The notes under the pieces are model-generated. The model made no database searches. It saw only the letters and a list, made by a program, of their open reading frames with translations, and was not told the DNA's origin. DNA of 40,697 nucleotides from NCBI GenBank assembly GCA_025352665.1, contig JANXSM010000136.1:1-40697 (forward strand). The letters are read 5' to 3'. Position 1 is the first letter of the stretch. Each line of letters opens with the position of its first letter. The translations under genes and the position numbers were made by a program. Source of the DNA: Rhodospirillales bacterium. Lineage in GTDB: Bacteria > Pseudomonadota > Alphaproteobacteria > Acetobacterales > Acetobacteraceae. Shown in pieces: positions 32,917 through 40,697 of this stretch.

Positions 32917-33483
32917 TTCAAATAAGTGGTGCTGATCCGATTGGCAAGCTTTCGGCCATGCCCCAATCAGGCAGAACGCGACTGTTGCAGCGATTGGTCC
33001 AGTGTTTCGCCAGGCGTGTCGGGTTCCCTGCTGGATCACCACGTCGTGGGCTGCGAGGTTGCGTGTCGCGCCGTCGTCCAACTCCAGGGTAATCTCGCCT
33101 GATAGCACGATCGCGTGGTCGATTGTATCGGTCCTGTGCATTCCGGGAGCGGCGGGTTCGAAGCGGTCCGCGATGCCCGGCGACTCTGCCAGATGCTCCG
33201 CAACGGACGCAGCGACGTCGAATTCGAGCGCAGCCATCACGGAGTCCGGTGGGAACGTGACGACCAGCAGCGTCGAGCCACCAGGTGCAGGGTGCAGCGA
33301 GACCGCCCGCAGCGTTGGATTATCGTCCGTCGCTGGCGGCGCGTCCGCATCTCGCATCCAGACCGGGTTCGAGACGAAACCGGGCGTGTGCGTCATCGAC
33401 TTCGCACGAGGGCTCGGGCCATCGGACAGGAAAACAGATCGTCCAGCGGCATCATGGCCAGTGACGACGCGCCGTATGATCAT
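32914..33483 (-). CDS. Single-domain cupin protein
   Basis: 189 residues from the ATG at 33483 (GGGAAG about 8 nt upstream); an upstream in-frame ATG at 33540 lacks support and overlaps the dehydrogenase end. The cupin barrel is in the C-terminal half with likely metal ligands H116, H123 and H156 (GMHRTDTIDHAIVLSGEI, TRHAW). The N-terminal half (SMTHTPGFVSNPVWMRD) resembles the companion segment seen in cupins encoded near aromatic catabolic genes. It may be a metal-dependent oxygenase or isomerase; a storage role is unlikely. Confidence 0.8.
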   Translation of the reverse strand: MIIRRVVTGHDAAGRSVFLSDGPSPRAKSMTHTPGFVSNPVWMRDADAPPATDDNPTLRAVSLHPAPGGSTLLVVTFPPDSVMAALEFDVAASVAEHLAESPGIADRFEPAAPGMHRTDTIDHAIVLSGEITLELDDGATRNLAAHDVVIQQGTRHAWRNTGPIAATVAFCLIGAWPKACQSDQHHLFE

Positions 33484-33502
33484 CTGGCGCTTCCCCGAAG
33501 GT

Positions 33503-34303
33503 TCAAAAGAAAGCCTGCAGTCCGGTGATGGCGCGGCCAAGAATCAGCGCGTGCACATCATGCGTGCCTTCGTAGGTGTTCACCGTCTCCAGGTTCTGTG
33601 CGTGGCGCATCACCTGGTATTCGGGTGAAATGCCGTTGCCGCCGTGCATATCCCGCGCCATGCGGGCGATGTCGAGCGCCTTGCCGCAGTTGTTGCGCTT
33701 GACGATGGAGACCATCTCGGGCGCCATCTGCCCCGCATCGAACAGCCGGCCGACGCGCAGGGAAGCCTGCAGGCCAAGTGCGATCTCCGTCTGCATGTCG
33801 GCCATCTTGCGCTGCATCAGCTGGGTCGCGGCCAAAGGGCGGCCGAACTGCCGACGGTCGAGCGTGTATTGGCGGGCGCGATGGAAACAATCCTCGGCCG
33901 CCCCCAGCACGCCCCAGGAGATGCCGTAGCGCGCGGGGTTGAGGCAGCCGAATGGGCCCTTCAGCCCCGACACATTCGGCAGCGGCGCGTCTTCGCCCAC
34001 CTCAACATCCTCCATCACGATCTCGCCAGTGATCGAAGCGCGCAGCGACAGTTTGCCCATGATTTTCGGGGCGAACCGGCCCTTCATGCCCTTCTCCAGC
34101 ACGAAGCCGCGGATGGCATTGCCGTGGGCGGCTGATTTCGCCCAGACGACGAAGACATCAGCGATCGGCGAATTCAAGATCCACATCTTGGCGCCGTTGA
34201 GCAAATAGCCTCCTTTAGCCTTCTCCGCCCGTGTCTTCATGCCGGCGGGATCGGAGCCCGCATCCGGCTCGGTCAGGCCGAAGCAGCCGATCCACTCGTC
34301 GCA
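33503..34303 (-). pseudogene. gcdH: Glutaryl-CoA dehydrogenase, 5'-truncated
   Basis: The C-terminal two-thirds of a glutaryl-CoA dehydrogenase: [42 protein letters not shown], and the end [20 protein letters not shown] with the catalytic glutamate. The N-terminal 120-130 residues are gone. At about 34304 the frame runs directly into the reverse part of a LivG-type ATPase gene, so a deletion joined the two. Without the N-terminal domain the product is unlikely to fold as an enzyme. The remaining part is otherwise undamaged, which suggests that the loss is recent. Confidence 0.82.
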
Positions 34304-35702
34304 CGGCGGCCCTGGTCCAGGACAGTTACGCGGTCGGAGAGATTGACCACGACATGCATCAGGTGCTCCACGAAGACGATGGTGGTATCGCCGCCGCGGA
34401 TGTCGCGGATGAGCTCGACCGCACGGTCGGCCCCGGTCGGCATGAGGTTGCACAGCACCCCGTCGAGCAGCAGCAGGCGGGCGCGGACTGCCAGGGCGCG
34501 GGCAATGCCGCGTTGGGCGATGATGTGCGGGGCGAGGTTGCCGATCGACCCGCCGTCCAGCTCGATCGTGCCGGAAGTCAGGCGGAAGCGAGGATCTCGC
34601 CTTGATGCACGCTGAGGGTGACGCCGCGAAGTGCCTCAAGCCCACCAAAGGATTCTTCGACATTGCGGTAATCGAGCAGCACCGAACCCGGCGCGTTCGG
34701 CACGTTGACCGGTGCTGGCAACGGGATCGGTGCGGGCATCGGCGTCGGTGCCGCGCGGCCCGAAAGTCGCGCCAGCAGCGCTGGCACCACGCCCGTCGGC
34801 AACACCGGGATAACGATGACCAGTGCCAGCGCCACGCCTGCGCGGCCGAGTTCGGCCTACGACCCGCCGGTGAACGCGTGGAGCGCCAGCGTGATCAGCG
34901 CAGCACCCACCGCAGGCCCCGCCCAGTGGCGCGATCCACCCAGGATGCTCATCAGCACCAGATAGAGCGGCACGGTAATCGCGAACGTCTCGCCGACCGT
35001 GACGTAGCCGACTTAGACGGCGTGGACCGCGCCCACCGCACCTGCAATCGCGGAGGAGAGCATGAAGGCGGCGAGCTTGTAGCGCAGCGTCGGCACGCCC
35101 TTGACCTCGGCGGCGGCCTCGTCGTCGTGGATGGCGGCGAGCCCCATGCCCAGCGCGGAATGGCGCACCAGGAACGAGATCAGCATGGCGCCGAAGGCGA
35201 GTCCGAGCCCGAGCGTGTACAGCGTCGCCGGAACCGAGCCTGCGATGTCTGAGAGGCGGATATCAGCCAAATTCACGCCGGCGCCGTTGTCGAGAGGCGT
35301 GTTGGACACGATCGTCGCGATCACGAACGTCATCGACAGGGTCAGGAGCGCGAAGAACTTGCCGCGCAGCCGCGGATTGCGGAACGCAACCAGCCCGATG
35401 CCCAGCGCCAGCAGGGCGGCGAGGGCGGCCGCAATCGGAATGGTCAGCAGGAACGGCACATGCAGCCGCGTCGTCAACGTTCCGGTGGCATAGACGCCCA
35501 CGCCGTAGAACGCCGCATGACCGAAGCTCCAATAGCCGGCATAGCCGCTCAAAAGGCCCCAGGAGGTCGACAACGCCACCCAGAAGAACACCAGATACAT
35601 CAGCGACAGGGCGTAATCGGGCAGCCCAAGTCTGGGCAGCACCGCGCAGGCCGCCGCCGCCGTCACGATTCCGGCAGCACTCTGGTTACGGGTCAAAGCC
35701 AT
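34304..35702 (-). pseudogene. LivM-LivG fused permease/ATPase, broken
   Basis: The LivM part starts at ATG 35702 (MALTRNQSAAGIVTAAAACA) and reads in one frame through a TAA at 35013-35015 and a TAG at 34857-34859 into the LivG part ([22 protein letters not shown]), so the ancestor was probably a LivM-LivG fusion. LivG then loses its Walker A: the frame ends at GEILASA, and coding sequence resumes in another frame at [14 protein letters not shown] second deletion joins [10 protein letters not shown] to [13 protein letters not shown], removing the Q-loop to signature region. The end [14 protein letters not shown]...DRVTVLDQG is preserved. About 464 codons remain of roughly 590. Not functional as an ATPase. 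Confidence 0.85.
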
Positions 35703-36093
35703 TTCGGATTTCCGATCAGAATGACGATTAGCAGCGTGAACCACTCCAGTGGTGCCCAGGCCGGGCTGAACGCGGCCATGGCGACCGATTCGGTGACACC
35801 GATCAGCACCCCCGCCCCCAATGCGCCCAGCGGATTGCCCAGTCCGCCGATGATCACGATGGCGAAGATCACGCCAATCCAGGAGCTGATCTTGGACGGC
35901 GCCAGCGTGCGATATGATTGGTCATGCCCAGCTGGTACACGAGAAAGGCGCCGAAGAACGCCAGCGCGAAATGGCTGATGTTGACCAGCCGAAGCAGTCC
36001 CCAGCTGAGACTGAGACCGAGCGCCATCAGCCCATAGATGCCCCGGATCAGGATGCCGCCGATGACCGACTGGCCGAACAGCGTGGCGCTCAC
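35693..36093 (-). pseudogene. LivH-type permease with internal deletion
   Basis: N-terminus SATLFGQSVIGGILIRGIYG (GTG at 36093), with WGLLRLVNISHFALAFFGAF, runs to about 35910. The C-terminus (FAIVIIGGLGNPLGALGAGVLIG, then PAWAPLEWFTLLIVILIGNP, TGA at 35693-35695) follows directly in another frame. About half of the usual 290 residues are missing. The GTGA overlap with the binding-protein stop and the overlap with the LivM start show that it was the second gene of an importer operon. Confidence 0.85.
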
Positions 36094-37259
36094 GGGATGA
36101 TCCGCGTCACGGGGGTGTGTAACACGATGCCGGGAAGGCGCAGGCTGGCGGGCCATACCGCCGTCCAGCCGAATTTCTGTATCTGCTTGAGCGCGGTGCC
36201 GACGGGGCCTGAATTGTTCGGGCCGGTGAAGGTCTGCTGGCCCATCATTGTATCGACCTTGTTGGCCTTCAGCCAGGCGCCCATGACTTTGTCGTCCAGC
36301 CCCTTGGTGTCAATGGCGGCCGCCTCCAAGATCTGCCAGGCGGCGAATTCGACTACAAACGCAGGCGCGTCCTTGTTGGACAGGTATGGCGCCTGCTCCT
36401 CGAACAACGTCAGGCTGGTCGTCCCCTCGGCGGCTGGGTTGGCGGCCATCGGGCCCGGGGCGGGGGAAAGACAGAAATGCCGCGGCGGCACATAGGCGAT
36501 CTTGCGGCTGGCATCGAGGAAGGCGCTACCCTCGAGGCCGAGCGCCCCCATCCACAGCAGGTCGGTAGCAGCATCCTTCACCCGGGCGGCGATCGGGCCG
36601 TAATCCTTAGTGCCAAACTCGTATTCCAGATACAGCGCCAGCTTCAACCCGCGCTGCTCGGTGATCTCCTTGGCCCCGGTGGCAAGATCGAGGGCGCCGG
36701 GGAACTTGCTGGTGACGATGGCGATGGACTTGGGTGGCGTTTTGGTTGCGGCATAGGCATCGAACACGATCTGAGCATCGGCCATACGCGGGTCGGGGCT
36801 CAGCGGCAGTGCGGGGAACTGCAGATCGTAATTGCCCAGGCTGGGGTTGCCCAGGCTGCTCTGGATGAACAGCTTGCCGTAGCGCTGCGACACACCCATC
36901 GCGGCCAGGATCGAAGACGTGCCGTACGGCCCCATCAGCAGATCCACCTTTTCGGATGTGATCAGCCGCTCGTACTGGGTGCGCGTGTTGGCGGGCTGGG
37001 ACTGGTCGTCGAGCAACACCCATGCCACCGGGCGGCCGAGCAGACCGCCGCGCCGGTGGATCATGTCAACGAAGATCTCGCCGGCGATCTTGTGGGTCTG
37101 ACCCACCGAGGCGAGTGGACCGCTGAGCGGCAAGGTGCCGCCGACGCGGATTGGCGCGCCGGAGGGCGCTGCGGACTGCGCATGCACCGAACATTCACCG
37201 AGCGCCAGGACCGACATGGCCTGCAGCAGCGTTCGCCGTCCGATCGAATGATTGGCCAT
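36090..37259 (-). CDS. HAAT-type ABC binding protein, probably orphaned
   Basis: 389 residues from the ATG at 37259 (AAGGA 6 nt upstream). Signal-like N-terminus with RR and TLLQAMSVLALGECSVHAQ. Type-I binding fold: PIRVGGTLPLSGPLASVGQTH, GEIFVDMIHRRGGLLGRPVAW, EKVDLLMGPYGTSSILAA. The frame is open. The stretch APAFVVEFAAWQILEAA seems to lack about 20 residues compared with relatives, so an in-frame deletion is possible. All its partner permease and ATPase genes are broken, so it can no longer work in transport even if it is made. Confidence 0.75.
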   Translation of the reverse strand: MANHSIGRRTLLQAMSVLALGECSVHAQSAAPSGAPIRVGGTLPLSGPLASVGQTHKIAGEIFVDMIHRRGGLLGRPVAWVLLDDQSQPANTRTQYERLITSEKVDLLMGPYGTSSILAAMGVSQRYGKLFIQSSLGNPSLGNYDLQFPALPLSPDPRMADAQIVFDAYAATKTPPKSIAIVTSKFPGALDLATGAKEITEQRGLKLALYLEYEFGTKDYGPIAARVKDAATDLLWMGALGLEGSAFLDASRKIAYVPPRHFCLSPAPGPMAANPAAEGTTSLTLFEEQAPYLSNKDAPAFVVEFAAWQILEAAAIDTKGLDDKVMGAWLKANKVDTMMGQQTFTGPNNSGPVGTALKQIQKFGWTAVWPASLRLPGIVLHTPVTRIIP

Positions 37260-37374
37260 CGCCATCCTTTGGGAATTGCGGCGCCCTTTGTCGGCGGAGC
37301 AGCCTTGGATGAAGACAAAGGATTTGGGTTCACGGCGGTAAATCGAAAATCACGAAAGTTACGCGATTGACCAA

Positions 37375-37386
37375 ATTTTCGAAAAT
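37375..37386. promoter_or_regulatory. Perfect palindrome, candidate operator
   Basis: ATTTTCGAAAAT, in the 166-bp divergent region between the binding protein and the alcohol dehydrogenase remnant. A second TCGAAAAT half-site lies at 37343-37350, 36 bp away. TTGACC (37367-37372) could be the -35 of the rightward transcript, with the palindrome in its spacer. The GntR protein encoded downstream is the most likely partner. Confidence 0.5.
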
Positions 37387-37425
37387 GCTCTGATGCTGTC
37401 CGAGAAATGCTGGGGAGGCACGCCG

Positions 37426-37791
37426 ATGGGCAGAACCATGAAGGCCGCGCATCTGCACGTCATCAGCGCGCTGGGCAGAGGGGCTGCCATTGAGACGATG
37501 CACCAATCGTTGAAGTCGCTGCGTCGGGGCGGCAAGTTCGTGAATGTCGGCGCAGTGTCCGAGGCGCGGGCGATCAACATGAAATGGCTGATGGACGAGC
37601 AGACCCAGGTGATCGGGTCCAACTGGTTCACCCCCGCCCAGGGTCGCGATCTGGCGGCGATGGCGGGCAGCGGCGTGCTCGACCTACCGGTGCTGCAGCA
37701 TCATCGCTTTCCGCTCGCCAATGTGAACGAGCCGATCTCCGGCCTGAAGGACCGCAACGGCGGGTTCGGCAACTACGTTGTCATGCCGTGA
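37426..37791 (+). pseudogene. Zinc-type alcohol dehydrogenase (MDR) reduced to its two ends
   Basis: From the ATG at 37426 (GGGGAGG 7 nt upstream) a 121-codon frame reads MGRTMKAAHLH, a medium-chain dehydrogenase N-terminus, and then VISALGRGAAIETMHQSLKSL...GGKFVNVG to the C-terminus NGGFGNYVVMP. About 220-230 residues with the zinc and most of the NAD site are missing, and the frame is maintained. Start, ribosome binding site and stop are intact and coupled to the GntR gene (GTGA overlap). The remaining peptide cannot be an active dehydrogenase. Confidence 0.78.
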
Positions 37792-38498
37792 GCAACGATG
37801 CCCCAACCAGCGCCCCTGGAAATGGATCGGGTCAGGCGGTTGCCGGGTTCGAATTGGTGAGTGGGATCCGAGAGGCGATTGTCTCCGGCACGTTCGACCC
37901 CAGACAGAAGCTGAAATTCGAAGAGTTGCGGGCCCGCTTCGGCGGCAGCATGGGCTCGCTGCGCGAGGCATTGCTGCAACTGGTCAGCGAAGGGCTTGTG
38001 CGCACCGAGGCCAATCGCAGCTTTACCGTTGCCCCGGCCTCGGTGGCGGACCTGAATGATATCACCGAACTTCGGCTCCAATTTGAGCGCCAGACGGTGA
38101 CGGACGCCATCCAGCGCGTCGGCGATACCTGGGAGGCCGAGATCGTCGCGTCTCTGCATTTGCTGGTGAAGCAGGCTAGTGCCGCCGATGGCGGCACACG
38201 CTCGCAGGCCCGGCCCGTGCGCCATCGCAGGTTCCACCACGCGCTGGTGGCAGCCTGCGGCTCGCCATGGCTGCTGCATTTCCGCGGCGTGCTGTTCGAC
38301 CAGGCGGAACGCTACCGCAGCCTCGGGAGGCTCTACCGGCGCGAGCCGCGTGACGTGGTGGTGGGGCATCGCGCCCTGGCGGATGCGGTGCTGGCCCGCG
38401 ATGTTGCGCTCGCCTGCGAACTTTCCGAACTGCACATTCGCGGAACGGTGCGTAACGTCATGGCCAATGTGCCGGAACTGAAGGCCGCGGTTTCGTGA
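37788..38498 (+). CDS. GntR-family (FCD) transcriptional regulator
   Basis: 236 residues from a GTG at 37788 overlapping the preceding stop. Winged helix at about 20-85: GIREAIVSGTFDPRQKLKFEELRARF, GSMGSLREALLQLVSEGLVRTEANRSFTV. FCD domain after residue 90, with histidines in RFHHALVAACGS and SELHIRG. Its frame is undamaged inside a block of broken genes. It overlaps the next SDR by ATG within the last codons and probably controlled the block. Confidence 0.85.
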   Translation: MSNDAPTSAPGNGSGQAVAGFELVSGIREAIVSGTFDPRQKLKFEELRARFGGSMGSLREALLQLVSEGLVRTEANRSFTVAPASVADLNDITELRLQFERQTVTDAIQRVGDTWEAEIVASLHLLVKQASAADGGTRSQARPVRHRRFHHALVAACGSPWLLHFRGVLFDQAERYRSLGRLYRREPRDVVVGHRALADAVLARDVALACELSELHIRGTVRNVMANVPELKAAVS

Positions 38499-39202
38499 AT
38501 CTCGGCATCGAAGGCCGCACGGCGTTGGTCTGCGCCTCCAGCCGCGGGCTGGGACGGGCCTGTGCGACGGCGCTTGCCCAGGAAGGCGTCATCGTGTTCG
38601 TCAACGGGCGCCAGGAGAACGTCGTCGCGCGGGCCGCTGCTGAGATCCGTGCTGAAACGGGTGGTGTCGTGCATGCCATCGCGGCCGACGTGGCCTCGCT
38701 CGATGGGCAGCAGACCTTGCTCGCGGTATGTCCCCAGCCTGACATCCTGGCCGCCAACATGATAGCTCCGCTCACGCTGATCCGCGCGGTGCTGCCGGCG
38801 ATGGTGGCACGGATGTTCGGCCGCATCGTCTACATCACCTCGGCCATGGTCGCCACGCCACGCCCACATATGACGCTGTCAGCGGGCAGCCGCGCGGGGC
38901 TCACGGCCGTGCTGAAAGGCGTGTCGCTGGACGTGGCACGCCATAACGTGACCATCAACAACATGCTGCCCGAGCGCTTCGACACCGCGCGCCAGGAGCA
39001 GATGGCCCAGTTGGCGATGAAGCGGGATGGCATCAGCTACCATTAGGCCCGCGCGCTGCAGGTCGCATCGATCGCCGCCCGCAGGCTGGGCGACTCACGC
39101 GAATTCGGCGCCACGTGCGCCTTCCTGTGCAGCGACCTCGCCGGCTTCATGTCCGGCCAGAACCTGCATCTGGACGGCGGCTCCTATCCCGGACTGATCT
39201 GA
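38495..39202 (+). pseudogene. SDR-family gene with deletion and nonsense mutation
   Basis: Reads GRTALVCASSRGLGRACATAL (cofactor loop) to DGISYH, stops at TAG (39044-39046) and continues in the same frame ARALQVASIAARRLGDSREFG to LHLDGGSYPGLI (TGA 39200-39202). The usual NNAG segment and following helix are missing: PDIL joins directly to AANMIAPLTLIRAV, a deletion of about 25-30 residues. The active-site segment SAMVATPRPHMTLSAGSRAG belongs to the SDR branch without YxxxK. Start overlaps the GntR stop. Confidence 0.82.
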
Positions 39203-39215
39203 AGGAAAGCGTGGC

Positions 39216-40211
39216 GTGAGCATACCCCAGACCGCCTTTCCCGCTCCGTTCAAGGTCACTCGCGCGAGCCATGTGGTGCTTGATGTCACCGACCTCGACC
39301 GCAGCCGCCGGTTCTATGCCGACGCGTTGGGCCTGGTGGTGACGCAGGCGTCGGCCGACGCGGTCTGGCTGCGCGGCATGGAGGAGGCGTGTCACCACAG
39401 TCGCGTGCTCCACAAGGCCAGCACTCCGAGCTGTGTCCGCATCGGTATGCGTGTTTATACCGAGACGGATCTCGACCACGCTTATGCTTGGTTCACTGCA
39501 GCCGGCTAACCCGCGGCATTCGTCACCCTCGCACACCAGGGCCGCACGCTGCAGGTCGACGACGCTGTCGGCACCCGGCTGGAATTCTGCGCCACCATGC
39601 GTGTTCAACCGCGCATGCTCGGCAAATTCGAACAGCATCGCGGGCTGCTGCCGCTGCGCCTCGATCATTTTCAGCTGTTCACGCCGAACGTTCCCGATGC
39701 AGTGCGGTTCTACATGGACATGGGATTCCGGCTGTCGGAATACATGGCTGTCGACGGCACCGACACGCCGGTGTTCGGGTTCCTGCAACGCAAGGGCAAC
39801 CCGCACGATATCGTGTTCGCGAATGGCACTGGCCCGCGCCTGCACCATTTCGCGTTCGTAGTGCCGGATGCGGCATATCTGCTGTACGCGTGCGATGTGG
39901 CGGGCAGTCATGGCTTCAGCGATGCCTTGGAACACGGCCCCGGCCGGCATGGACCGGGGCACGCGATGTTTGTCTATTTGCGGGACCCAGATGGCCATCG
40001 GATCGAGTTGTTCGCCACGCATTACCAGGTAATGGACATCAAGAACGAGCCGGTGCGCTGGGAGGCGAGCTAGCTGCGCAATCGCCCCTGGGGCCTGCCG
40101 CCGCGGCAGGCTTGGTATAGCGAGGCGTCGCTATTTCAGGATGTTGCGCCTGTGCCATCGGCAGTCACACCGCAGCCGTTCACGTGGGAGAAAGTGCTCA
40201 AGATACTCTGA
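39216..40211 (+). pseudogene. Extradiol dioxygenase (VOC, homoprotocatechuate 2,3-dioxygenase-like) with two stops
   Basis: GTG at 39216 with AGGAAAG upstream. One frame reads the N-terminal domain (ASHVVLDVTDLDRSRRFYADA), a TAA at 39507-39509, then GRTLQVDDAVGTRLEFCATM and the catalytic domain, where the metal ligands survive: His in LRLDHFQLF, His in GPRLHHFAFVV and Glu in DPDGHRIELF. A TAG follows at 40071-40073, and the family C-terminus (NRPWGLPPRQAWYSEASLF) ends at TGA 40209-40211. Relatives open the ring of homoprotocatechuate or similar catechols. Only single-base nonsense changes are seen, so decay is recent. Confidence 0.85.
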
Positions 40212-40426
40212 GGGATTTGATATTTACAAACACTTTGACCTCAAAATAGCTCCAAGCTCTTCTAGTTAAACGTGTGCGGTTTTTTGATGATGCCATGAAA
40301 AGCCGCGAGCAGATCTGCGGATGGATAGTAGTAACCGCCGCAACTCCTGACTCATGAAGATTCCCAAAGCGTTGAGAGCCTGATTCTCTGAGCGCGTGCG
40401 GTCGTTTCGACGCATTGGAGGATCAG
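40212..40426. other. AT-richer intergenic stretch
   Basis: No gene or RNA is recognised here. The stretch GAGAGCCTGATTCTCTGAG (about 40377-40395) shares the AGAGCCTGAT core with repeat copy B at 11873, so it may be a fragment of the same repeat family; this is weak. Confidence 0.25.
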
Positions 40427-40537
40427 ATGGCTGCGGTGGTTAACATCAGTGCGCTTCCTCAGCGACCAGACGAAATGGCGCATATCCGACAGGCCCTGAT
40501 CGAAACCGCCCGCGCCATCTCGGCCGAGCTTCGCTGA
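40427..40537 (+). CDS. Small 36-residue protein, unknown
   Basis: An ATG-started frame of 36 codons (MAAVVNISALPQRPDEMAHI, then RQALIETARAISAELR) with an excellent ribosome binding site (GGAGG, 6-7 nt upstream, TTGGAGGATCAG). The second half is a likely amphipathic helix. I recognise no family. It stands alone before a hairpin array, so either a real small protein or the start of a gene removed by rearrangement is possible. Confidence 0.4.
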   Translation: MAAVVNISALPQRPDEMAHIRQALIETARAISAELR

Positions 40538-40563
40538 GGCGAGGGTGCAACCCGAAAGCCAAT

Positions 40564-40634
40564 TCCGGCTCCGCCGGATGGCCTTCGGCCCGACCAGGGC
40601 TCTGCCCTGGACCTGCCAGAGGCAGGGCCTCTGG
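40564..40634. repeat. Array of four 3-nt-loop hairpins
   Basis: Four adjacent perfect hairpins, each with a 3-nt loop: TCCGGC-TCC-GCCGGA (40564-40578), GGCC-TTC-GGCC (about 40580-40590), CCAGGGC-TCT-GCCCTGG (40594-40610), CCAGAGGC-AGG-GCCTCTGG (40616-40634). CCAGGGC/GCCCTGG modules recur in genomes of Acetobacteraceae and related orders. They lie downstream of the small ORF and could stabilise or end its transcript. Confidence 0.65.
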
Positions 40635-40697
40635 ACGCCATTCGTTAAGGCATGTCTCTGAGTGATGAGTGGTGCTTCCCCCGGGGGGGTGGTTCCC

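Noticed and set aside
38495-40211. Stop-codon recoding (readthrough or selenocysteine-like use) in the broken genes
   Set aside because: Stops are of both TAA and TAG type and are accompanied by deletions and frame changes in neighbours, so ordinary gene decay explains them better.

Overview
The window looks like a chromosomal or megaplasmid stretch of a high-GC alphaproteobacterium, most plausibly an Acetobacteraceae/Rhodospirillales soil type. This is inferred from base composition, the ABC-transporter and enolase-superfamily content, the IS5- and IS66-type remnants, and the short-loop hairpin repeats at the right end. No rRNA or tRNA gene and no CRISPR array was seen. Almost everything is catabolic: uptake systems, CoA-ester chemistry, sugar-acid dehydratases and their local regulators.

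Region A (1-11.4 kb): an acyl-CoA style degradation operon on the + strand. It holds an SDR, a crotonase, two adjacent acyl-CoA dehydrogenases that look like a heteromeric pair, a phenylacetate-CoA-ligase-like AMP ligase, and a complete five-gene branched-chain-amino-acid-type (HAAT) ABC importer with ATGA/TGATG overlaps. A LuxR-type regulator is inserted on the opposite strand between the SDR and the crotonase. The simplest reading is import of a (cyclic) carboxylic acid, CoA activation, dehydrogenation, hydration and oxidation.

Region B (11.25-12.0 kb): non-coding debris, with a vestigial ORF, an IS5-type transposase remnant and two 107-bp copies of a palindromic (MITE-like) repeat. A short photolyase/cryptochrome-like gene without the usual N-terminal domain follows.

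Region C (13.4-26.6 kb): four different enolase-superfamily (mandelate racemase/MLE) enzymes with two ABC importers. The first operon (18.4->13.4, minus) is a ferric/spermidine-type importer plus a dehydratase-like enolase. The second (24.7->18.6, minus) is enolase, sugar-binding protein, PhyH-type Fe(II)/2-oxoglutarate oxygenase, enolase and two CUT1 permeases, without its own ATPase. It diverges from a GntR/FCD regulator that is co-transcribed with a fourth enolase. A perfect 12-bp palindrome sits in the 66-bp divergent gap. This GntR-enolase-PhyH-CUT1 unit is the best candidate for an undescribed sugar-acid pathway.

Region D (26.7-33.5 kb): a decayed IS66 tnpC, then a nitrate/sulfonate/taurine-type ABC importer split between two divergent transcripts, an IclR regulator, an SDR, an EthD-like protein and a cupin. 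Two nearly identical 15-bp palindromes (TGGAACA-G/T-TGTTCTA), one in the importer's divergent promoter and one before the EthD-like gene, look like the IclR operator and tie the cluster together.

Region E (33.5-40.2 kb): a catabolic block caught in the middle of decay. It contains a 5'-truncated glutaryl-CoA dehydrogenase, a LivM-LivG fusion with two stops and a lost P-loop, a LivH with an internal deletion, an orphaned binding protein, an alcohol dehydrogenase reduced to its two ends, an SDR with a deletion and a stop, and an extradiol dioxygenase with two in-frame stops. The GntR regulator in the middle still reads through. The window ends with a 36-codon ORF with a strong ribosome binding site and an array of four 3-nt-loop hairpins.
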